From the NCBI GenBank assembly GCA_934359535.1, contig CAKRLN010000007.1, forward strand, positions 1 to 19,441: a stretch of DNA of 19,441 nucleotides, read 5' to 3'. The notes under the pieces were generated by a model. The model was not told where the DNA came from and did not search any database. It worked only from the letters and a program-made list of their open reading frames with translations. The DNA comes from an uncultured Lachnospiraceae bacterium (GTDB taxonomy: Bacteria > Bacillota > Clostridia > Lachnospirales > Lachnospiraceae). The position numbers and the translations under genes are program-made. Positions 7,989-14,247 of this stretch are shown in pieces; within the stretch, counting starts at the first letter, position 1; the number at the start of each line of letters is the position of its first letter.

Positions 7989-9264
7989 AAACAGAAAAAA
8001 ACGGATCTTTTCCGGTACAGACTGTATCGAAAGTACAGGGCAGTTCTGCTCTCCGGCAAGAGGCTTTTATACGATTTACACCTTTTTTGCGGGAAAAAAG
8101 CCAGATTTTGACGAACTCTCCTTTAGCATTACAAAGGGAGAGACGCTTGCACTTGTTGTGTGGGATATTGGAGCTTACGTAGAAAGGGAATTCGATGAGG
8201 ACGCATTAATTAATATAAGCAGGGTGCTTTCCTTTTTTAAAGAGCATGGGTATGACGTAATCTTTCGTCCGGTATATGACAGAAACGGACAGGGAATGGA
8301 ACGTGAGCCGAAGGAGTTTGCCACGGTGCTTTTGCACCTTACGCAGATCGGACAGATGCTTCATGCGATGATTGAAAAGGAAAGCAGCTCTGTTTTTCTT
8401 TTCCAGGGACTTCTTGTAGGAAGCTGGGGGGAAATGCATACATCGGCATATTTAAGCGAAGAGCATCTGCTTAAAATGTACCAAAGCATTGTACCATATT
8501 TTTCAGACAAGATTTGTCTGGCTGTGCGTACACCGGCACAATGGCGGATGCTTGTCACGGAAAAGGAATTTTTGAAGCAGACATACAAAGTCAGCCTGTT
8601 TGATGATGCCATCTTTGGTTCTGGAACACATCTTGGAACCTTTGGTACGGAAATGAGAAGTGCAGCAGGATGGAAGAAAAGCTGGTGCCGGATGGAAGAA
8701 CTGCAGTTCGAGCAGGAGATCTGTAAGCGGGTATATTGTGGCGGTGAAGTATTAGACGGGGAAGAACAGACAGAAGAAAAGGTGATAGCCGAGCTTAGGA
8801 AGATGCATGTGACCTATTTGAACAGCGTACATGACAAGAACCGTCTTGATCAGTTTAAGCAAATGCGCCTCCCGGAGAAATACGGCATCTGGCGCGGACA
8901 CAGTCTGTATGCGTATATCGAAGCACATCTTGGTTATCGTTTCTTTGTAGATGAAGTGCGGGCAGGCGAGGTAAAAGGCAGCAGGCAAAAGCTCATAATC
9001 AGTATCAGAAACCTGGGCTTTGCACCGTTTTATGAGGAAGCGGCCGTATTTGTGCAAAATGAAGAAGAGAAAAGAAAGGAGATACAAACGGATTTTGATC
9101 TGCGCACGCTCCTTCCGGGACAGAATGGGATACTTGAAGTATGGATACCGCAGCTCTGCGGAGGCATAAGGCTTTATGCAAGAAGAAAGGCAGATCATGC
9201 ACCGATTCTCTTCTGCAATCAGGAAGCAGGAGAGTGCGGTGTGCTGCTTGGAAGCTTTGTGTGA
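7969..9264 (+). CDS. DUF4832/DUF4874-type protein, no export signal
   Basis: The 431-residue protein matches the usual order of DUF4874/DUF4832 proteins: an ARGFYT motif near residue 27 (family NPERGFY), LALVVWDIGAY near 61, DVIFRPVYDRNG near 92, SVFLFQGLLVGSWGEMH near 138, the AVRTPAQWRML motif near 185, a CGGEV near 258, KMHVTYLNSVHD near 280, and HLGYRF near 323. A C-terminal beta-sandwich begins with SIRNLGFAPFYEE. The N-terminal half looks like a glycoside-hydrolase-type TIM barrel; activity in the family is, to my knowledge, not established. No signal peptide or membrane segment is present at this start, which has TAGGAG six bases upstream, so the protein should be cytoplasmic. The gene overlaps the GT2 gene and closes the operon. 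It is a paralogue of the minus-strand gene at 9311-10750. Confidence 0.85.
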   Translation: MNWIIGKNRKKRIFSGTDCIESTGQFCSPARGFYTIYTFFAGKKPDFDELSFSITKGETLALVVWDIGAYVEREFDEDALINISRVLSFFKEHGYDVIFRPVYDRNGQGMEREPKEFATVLLHLTQIGQMLHAMIEKESSSVFLFQGLLVGSWGEMHTSAYLSEEHLLKMYQSIVPYFSDKICLAVRTPAQWRMLVTEKEFLKQTYKVSLFDDAIFGSGTHLGTFGTEMRSAAGWKKSWCRMEELQFEQEICKRVYCGGEVLDGEEQTEEKVIAELRKMHVTYLNSVHDKNRLDQFKQMRLPEKYGIWRGHSLYAYIEAHLGYRFFVDEVRAGEVKGSRQKLIISIRNLGFAPFYEEAAVFVQNEEEKRKEIQTDFDLRTLLPGQNGILEVWIPQLCGGIRLYARRKADHAPILFCNQEAGECGVLLGSFV

Positions 9265-9310
9265 GCATAAAGCCAATTGCGGTGGTCTTAGAATAAGATT
9301 ATGGAAATTG

Positions 9311-10750
9311 TTATGGGATGCTTAACGTGCCGAGTGTAACAGCAGCTTCGTCTGTCGAACCAGCATTTGCAAAGAAGACAGGAAGTCCGCTTGCAGGATC
9401 GGCCATGGAAAGTGAAACCGTATAGGTTCCGGCGGCAAGTGCCCTTACATCAAGGGAAAGCGTAAAGATCGAAGCATTGTTTCCCGGGATCGTGCGGTTA
9501 TCGATTGTAGTTTCCACTTCCTTTTTCTCTCCGGTATCTGTGTTCGTAAGAAAAAGTGTGGTGTCAAACAGCCGGTAAGCCGGAGCAAAGCCGGTATTTC
9601 GAATCGTTACATAGAGCAGGGCCTGATCGTCAAAGAGCGGATGAAAAGAAAGCGAGGCATCGGCTGCAACGTACCGGTAGCCGAGATGCGCTTTGATGTA
9701 GTCATATCCGCTCTGGCCATCAAATACATCACTTCCGTGGTATACAGAAGCTTTCCATTTGTCTAATACGGCAAGGTCATGTGCATCATTTAAGAAGGAA
9801 ACATGCATAGCAGACAGATCGGAGATCGCATTGTCAAGATCATTATAGGAATTATCAACGGTTACCTCGCCGCCGTTTGGAACATATTGGCAGAGGTGAT
9901 CCTGATAGTCGATTTCTTCCTCCCTAGTCCCTTTTTCTGTGTAGTCATAGGAGGTGGAAAAAGGGGTATCGTCGTAAGTTCCAAGATCATAGACGGAGCC
10001 AAGCATGCCATCATTGTAAAGACCAAGCCGGGCAGCAAGAGTATTTCCGTAGGCTTCCGTTGAAGTGACTGGCTGCCTTGCTTTTAAGATCATCCGAAGC
10101 TGCTGCGGGGTGCGGACCGAAAGGAAAATAGAAGGATCGGTCTGATCGGCAAGTGTCTCCATAAGAGAGGTGATGTCTTCCTCGGAGCCATAGCGGGTAT
10201 TGTTCATTTCTCCGCAGTTTCCAGTAAAAATGCCCTGAAGCAGATAGATGGAAGACTTGTGTGAATTTACATAAGCAGCAAGCTGCTTCATATGATTTTC
10301 AATGAACGTCCGGCTGTCGGGCTCAGTCTCTTTGGCATTGCCATCCCAGTCATAGAGAAAACGGAGAATCACCTGTTTTTTCGAATCAGCACAGGCATCG
10401 AGCACACGGTTTATCTGGCCGCAGGCATTCCCGGAGAGCCAGGTATTCTGTCTATAGTTCATCAGGTTGATTTCAAGGAGGATCAGCTGGTTTTTTGTGC
10501 TGCTGCAGAGGTTCATTCCCCAGTTATAGGCATTCTCCGCAGTCTTATCCTCAGAAGGAAGATATCCGGCTAAGGTGAAGAAGCCACAGTAAGGATTGTT
10601 TAGGGCTTCTTTCGTCTCTTCGGAAATGGAGGCGGTAAAGGAGACCGGCAGGTATTGTTTTTTTATGCCGAACCAAAGACCGCCGATGGCAAGTGCCACG
10701 CAGAGAAAAAACAGCAGAAAATGATAGGTCACAGTGAGTTTCTTTTTCAA
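9311..10750 (-). CDS. Exported DUF4832/DUF4874-type protein
   Basis: The 479-residue protein begins with KKKLTVTYHFLLFFLCVALA, a signal anchor or signal peptide, so it acts outside the membrane. The start is a TTG at 10750-10748 with AAAGGA about nine bases upstream; an ATG just before it is out of frame and runs into a stop at once. Family motifs align with the neighbour at 7969: NPYCGFFTL near residue 52, VILRFLYDWDGN near 127, YLLQGIFTGNCGEMN near 168, SVRTPQQLRMI near 205, NGGEV near 292, AMHVSFLNDAHD near 314 and HLGYRYV near 354. A beta-sandwich follows, beginning TIRNTGFAPAYR. It is a monocistronic gene convergent with the operon and divergent from the gene at 10840. A glycan-cleaving or glycan-binding role on the surface polymer is inference. 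Confidence 0.87.
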   Translation of the reverse strand: MKKKLTVTYHFLLFFLCVALAIGGLWFGIKKQYLPVSFTASISEETKEALNNPYCGFFTLAGYLPSEDKTAENAYNWGMNLCSSTKNQLILLEINLMNYRQNTWLSGNACGQINRVLDACADSKKQVILRFLYDWDGNAKETEPDSRTFIENHMKQLAAYVNSHKSSIYLLQGIFTGNCGEMNNTRYGSEEDITSLMETLADQTDPSIFLSVRTPQQLRMILKARQPVTSTEAYGNTLAARLGLYNDGMLGSVYDLGTYDDTPFSTSYDYTEKGTREEEIDYQDHLCQYVPNGGEVTVDNSYNDLDNAISDLSAMHVSFLNDAHDLAVLDKWKASVYHGSDVFDGQSGYDYIKAHLGYRYVAADASLSFHPLFDDQALLYVTIRNTGFAPAYRLFDTTLFLTNTDTGEKKEVETTIDNRTIPGNNASIFTLSLDVRALAAGTYTVSLSMADPASGLPVFFANAGSTDEAAVTLGTLSIP

Positions 10751-10798
10751 AATTGCATTTCCTTTCTTTTTTCAGATGATATGAGGGGGCAAAAGGTA

Positions 10799-10804
10799 TA
10801 TAAT
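10799..10804 (+). promoter_or_regulatory. Candidate -10 box for the 10840 gene
   Basis: A perfect TATAAT lies 35 bases before the ATG at 10840, in the 89-base gap between two divergent genes. No good -35 hexamer is seen 16-18 bases upstream, so the assignment rests on the -10 box and on the position alone. Confidence 0.45.
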
Positions 10805-10839
10805 GAAGTATAACATAAGAAAGGAAGAGAATCCACCAT

Positions 10840-12033
10840 ATGAAAAGAGAGGAACAGGAGCTGCTTTTGCTGTTAAAAAAAGCATTGGCTGCGGATCTGG
10901 ATATGGAATCTGGAAAAAATCTGACAAAAGAAGAGCTTGACGGCATACTTACGCTTGCAGATAAGCACAGTGTTCTGGCTCTTTTGTACGATGTCCTGAT
11001 GCAGATGCCACTTCAAAAAGAACAAAAAAAGCTGGTACAAAATACAGCAGAGCGGGTGGCACAGCAGAATTATCATCTGCTTTTTCTGGCAAAATACGTA
11101 ACTGGAATCTTAAAACAGGAGCAGATTGACACTGTTTTATTAAAGGGCGGTATCACAGCCTCCTATTATCCGGTACCGGAGCTTCGCAAGTCAGGGGATG
11201 TGGATCTGTTTGTATCGGATCAGGTCCGTGCAGCAGAGCTTCGGACGCTCCTTTTGAAGCATGGGATCAAGGAACAGGACGAGCAGCATGCAAACCATCA
11301 TATCAGCTTCGATTCACCGGATGGAATCATTATAGAAATCCATACGGATCTGATTGAAGAGACCGGGAAAAAACAGCTGGATTCTTATGTAAAGAAGTGC
11401 CAGAAGGAGTTTCTTTTGCACTGGGTGCAAAAGGATGTGATGGGAATTCCGTTATACAGTGTGGAAGATGCCTATTTTGCCTATTTTCTTTTGCTCCATA
11501 TGGCAGAGGATTTCCTTCGGGCCGGCTTTGGCTTAAAGCTCCTCTGTGACTGGGTGGTTGTGTGGAACCATGGAATGGAAGATAACGGGAAACAGACCTT
11601 TTTACGTCTTGTCACGGAGAGCGGGATTTTTGGATTTGCAAGAATGATCTCCGCAGTCTGCATCCGGTATCTTGGTCTCCGGGAAGAAGAAATGACGTTT
11701 CTCATGGAGAAAAATCCGGTTGATCCTGCACAGGCCGATGAATTTTTAAGTGATATTTTAGAAGCAGAGGAATTCGGCAGATCTGGAAAAGAGCGTATGG
11801 TCGTTTTACAGCAGAGCGGAGTATCTGGCCTGATCCGTGAATTTCACCATCAGGTGCAGCTTACGTACCCGAAGGCATCGAAGCATATCCTTTGTATTCC
11901 AGTGCTCTGGGTGATGCTTCTTATCGGATTTTTACATAGAAACCGGACACTCAGAAAGGTCTCGACCTGGAAGGTAATAAAAAATGCAACAGAACGGGGC
12001 AGCCGGATTCAACGGATGAATCTGTTTGAATGA
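10840..12033 (+). CDS. NTP_transf_5-type nucleotidyltransferase family protein
   Basis: The 397-residue protein carries the core of the uncharacterised nucleotidyltransferase family (NTP_transf_5, Pol-beta-like fold). The diagnostic segment is VLLKGGITASYYPVPELRKS followed by GDVDLFV near residues 103-132, where GDVDLFV supplies the two metal-binding Asp residues. A third carboxylate is likely in IIIEIHTDL near 167. The N-terminal 90 residues are helical, and the C-terminal half has hydrophobic stretches (AYFAYFLLLHMAEDF; ILCIPVLWVMLLIGF near 350), so it may touch the membrane. Family members often sit in capsule and exopolysaccharide loci, but substrates are unknown. The ATG follows AAGGAAGAG by about 12 bases. 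The PPTase gene follows closely. Confidence 0.83.
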   Translation: MKREEQELLLLLKKALAADLDMESGKNLTKEELDGILTLADKHSVLALLYDVLMQMPLQKEQKKLVQNTAERVAQQNYHLLFLAKYVTGILKQEQIDTVLLKGGITASYYPVPELRKSGDVDLFVSDQVRAAELRTLLLKHGIKEQDEQHANHHISFDSPDGIIIEIHTDLIEETGKKQLDSYVKKCQKEFLLHWVQKDVMGIPLYSVEDAYFAYFLLLHMAEDFLRAGFGLKLLCDWVVVWNHGMEDNGKQTFLRLVTESGIFGFARMISAVCIRYLGLREEEMTFLMEKNPVDPAQADEFLSDILEAEEFGRSGKERMVVLQQSGVSGLIREFHHQVQLTYPKASKHILCIPVLWVMLLIGFLHRNRTLRKVSTWKVIKNATERGSRIQRMNLFE

Positions 12034-12052
12034 ATTTAGGAAAGGAGTTTGT

Positions 12053-12697
12053 ATGATCGAATTATCGATACAAAGCATTACCCCTTTTTTAAAAAGCGGA
12101 CAAATGTTTCAGGATCAGCTTTCCGGGCTGGATAAAATGCGGCAGAAAGCGATTATGACTATGGCCGGGAGGGAAGATCAGTGCAGGATGCTTGCGGCAG
12201 GAAGCCTCCTGCAAAAAGCACTTTTTAAAAGAGGATACCGGTTAGCAGAGATGATCGTTTCAAAAAATGAACATGGAAAGCCGTATATAAAAGCGCTTCC
12301 TGACTTTCATTTTAATCTGAGCCATTCCGGGGAGTATGCAGTCTGTGCAGTCTCTGACAAGCCGGTTGGAATCGATATTGAAAGAATCCGGTTTCAGGAG
12401 GAAAGGGAATGGAAACGGATGGATCGCCTTGCAAAAAAGATCATGACAGAAGAAGAGCTTGCTATTTATCTGGAAACCAAAAAGGAAAAACGCCCGGTGG
12501 AATTTACAAAGCTCTGGACGAAAAAGGAGAGTGCGTCAAAGCTTCTTGGCCTTGGTATGCAGCTTCCCTTTGAGCAGATTGATACCAGGTCTTCTGGGAT
12601 TTTTTATGAGCTATATCAGAAGGAGGGCTATGTGCTTTGTGTGGCTGCAAAGCAAAACCAGCCTTGCATTTGGGACAAACAAATGGTAACATCATAA
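12053..12697 (+). CDS. Sfp-type 4'-phosphopantetheinyl transferase
   Basis: The enzyme moves phosphopantetheine from CoA to a serine on carrier proteins of fatty acid, polyketide or peptide synthesis. The 214 residues fit the Sfp type. Visible motifs are FNLSHSGEYAVCA near residues 87-98, the magnesium-binding GIDIER at 106-111, and FTKLWTKKESASKLLGLG at 151-168 (the WxxKEAxxK motif). The ATG at 12053 follows AAAGGAG (12041-12047) by five bases; an upstream TTG at 12026 overlaps the previous gene and is less likely. No carrier protein or synthase is in the window, so its target must lie elsewhere, possibly the fatty acid acyl carrier protein. Confidence 0.9.
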   Translation: MIELSIQSITPFLKSGQMFQDQLSGLDKMRQKAIMTMAGREDQCRMLAAGSLLQKALFKRGYRLAEMIVSKNEHGKPYIKALPDFHFNLSHSGEYAVCAVSDKPVGIDIERIRFQEEREWKRMDRLAKKIMTEEELAIYLETKKEKRPVEFTKLWTKKESASKLLGLGMQLPFEQIDTRSSGIFYELYQKEGYVLCVAAKQNQPCIWDKQMVTS

Positions 12698-12714
12698 GGC
12701 AGGAGGAATGGGGA

Positions 12715-13218
12715 ATGCATGACGAATTAACAAAAAACGATATTAAAAAAATGGAAGAAGAGATTGAGCATCGTAAGCTTGTTGTAAGAAAACAGGCACT
12801 TGAGGATGTCAAGGAAGCGCGTGCGCAAGGCGATTTAAGTGAGAATTTCGAATATAAAGCAGCAAAGAAATTTAAAAATGAGAATGAGAGCCGTATCCGT
12901 TATCTGGAGAAGATGATAAAGACTGCGGTAATCATTTCGGATGATTCGAAGGACGATGAGGTTGGAATGAATAATACGGTCGATGTCTATTTTGAGGATG
13001 ATGATGAGACAGAGACCTATAAGATCGTTACAACCGTAAGGGGCAATTCCTTAAAGAACTTAATCAGCAAGGAATCTCCACTTGGTGCAGCAATTTTCGG
13101 GAAGAAGGTGGGAGACCGGTGTGAGGTAAAGGTGAATGACAGCTACTCCTATTATGTCCAGATCAAGAGAATTGTAAATACCGTAGATGACGGAACGGAT
13201 GAACTGAGAAAATTCTAA
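12715..13218 (+). CDS. greA: GreA/GreB-type transcription elongation factor
   Basis: The 167-residue protein rescues backtracked RNA polymerase by stimulating cleavage of the transcript. The N-terminal half (residues 1-75) is a charged helical hairpin with the tip motif QGDLSENFEY, giving Asp40 and Glu43 for the catalytic metal. The C-terminal domain has the FKBP-like Gre signature ISKESPLGAAIFGKKVGD near 128-145. The start ATG has AGGAGG (12701-12706) eight bases upstream. The protein is slightly longer than typical GreA (about 158), and the middle segment DDSKDDEVGMNN differs from housekeeping forms, so it may be a paralogue rather than the main GreA. Confidence 0.92.
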   Translation: MHDELTKNDIKKMEEEIEHRKLVVRKQALEDVKEARAQGDLSENFEYKAAKKFKNENESRIRYLEKMIKTAVIISDDSKDDEVGMNNTVDVYFEDDDETETYKIVTTVRGNSLKNLISKESPLGAAIFGKKVGDRCEVKVNDSYSYYVQIKRIVNTVDDGTDELRKF

Positions 13219-13252
13219 AATACGATAAAAAAGAAGGGATGAAAAACATACA

Positions 13253-14119
13253 ATGAAAGTATCTGAAATTTTAAAAAAAGATGACGTAACGATTTCCTGT
13301 GAGCTTTTTCCACCAAAGCAGGGAGCACAGCTTGAAAATTACAAAAAAATTGTAGAGGAGATAGCGGAATTAAAACCGGCTTATATCAGCTGTACCTATG
13401 GGGCAACTGGCGGAACAAGTGATTACACCGTAGAGATCGCTGATACGATTAATGCCTGCAGGATTCCTGCGATTGCCCATCTGACCTGTGTATCCTCAAC
13501 GAAGGAGAAGGTGCGCTCGGTGATTCAGGAGTTAAAGAATCGTAAGATTGAAAATATTTTGGCATTGCGCGGGGATATTCCGGCAAATGCGGATTTTCCA
13601 CTTCCGGATCAGTACCATCATGCCTATGAGCTGATCGAAGAGATCAAATCGATGGGAGATTTCTGTATCGGCGGTGCCTGTTATCCGGAGGGACATCCGG
13701 AGGCAGATACGATGGACGAGGATCTTGACCATTTAAAAGAAAAGGTAGATGCAGGCTGTGACTATCTGACAACCCAGATGTTTTTTGACAATAACATTTA
13801 TTACAACTTTATGTACAAAGCGCTGAAAAAAGGAATTGATGTTCCAGTTACAGCTGGAATTATGCCGGTAACAAATGCATCCCAGGTAAAGCGGATTGTT
13901 TCCCTTTCCGGTAATCTTGTCCCGGCTAAGTTTACAAACATTGTAGACCGCTTTGGCGATGATCCAAAGGCAATGAAGCAGGCGGGAATCGCTTATGCAA
14001 CAGAACAGATTATTGATCTGATTGCAAATGGGGTAAACCATATTCACATTTATTCTATGAATAAGCCGGATGTAGCAGGCGCGATCATGGATAACCTTTC
14101 CCATATCTATGTGAGATAG
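13253..14119 (+). CDS. metF: Methylenetetrahydrofolate reductase
   Basis: MetF reduces 5,10-methylene-THF to 5-methyl-THF with an FAD cofactor, feeding methionine synthesis and, in acetogens, the methyl branch of the Wood-Ljungdahl pathway. The 288-residue TIM barrel carries ISCELFPPKQ near residue 14 (catalytic Glu17 by alignment to the family), SCTYGATGG near 46, HLTCVSSTKE near 76, LALRGDIP near 103, GGACYPEGHPE near 137, TTQMFFDNNIYY near 171, and VTAGIMPVT near 198. It follows greA by 34 bases and ends at a strong terminator. Confidence 0.95.
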   Translation: MKVSEILKKDDVTISCELFPPKQGAQLENYKKIVEEIAELKPAYISCTYGATGGTSDYTVEIADTINACRIPAIAHLTCVSSTKEKVRSVIQELKNRKIENILALRGDIPANADFPLPDQYHHAYELIEEIKSMGDFCIGGACYPEGHPEADTMDEDLDHLKEKVDAGCDYLTTQMFFDNNIYYNFMYKALKKGIDVPVTAGIMPVTNASQVKRIVSLSGNLVPAKFTNIVDRFGDDPKAMKQAGIAYATEQIIDLIANGVNHIHIYSMNKPDVAGAIMDNLSHIYVR

Positions 14120-14151
14120 GTACATTTTTAGTCGAAAATACGATGACGATA

Positions 14152-14181
14152 AGAGAATCCAGACTGGGTTCTCTTTTTTTT
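14152..14181 (+). terminator. Intrinsic terminator after metF
   Basis: AGAGAATCC (14152-14160) pairs with GGGTTCTCT (14166-14174) with one T-G wobble around a five-base loop, and a run of T follows. It closes the 12053-14119 gene group and separates it from the pilus operon. Confidence 0.85.
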
Positions 14182-14247
14182 GCATAAATCTGGAATATCC
14201 GGACAAGCCCTGTCATAGACTATATGGAAGTGGAGGGCAACAAAGAT

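Noticed and set aside
9286..9298. TCTTA/TAAGA hairpin in the convergent gap between the two DUF4832 genes
   Set aside because: It is a five-pair AT-rich stem with no T run on either strand, so it is not a credible terminator.
10551..10946. 131-residue minus-strand frame spanning the divergent promoter region
   Set aside because: It overlaps two supported genes in another frame and has no family-like sequence.
12637..12714. Upstream GTG-type extension of the greA gene overlapping the PPTase gene
   Set aside because: The ATG at 12715 has a perfect AGGAGG eight bases before it and matches the Gre family N-terminus; the extension is a shadow of the previous gene.
14120..14247. Possible c-di-GMP riboswitch or strong promoter upstream of the pilus operon
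   Set aside because: After the terminator only about 65 bases remain, without a recognisable riboswitch core or a convincing -35/-10 pair.
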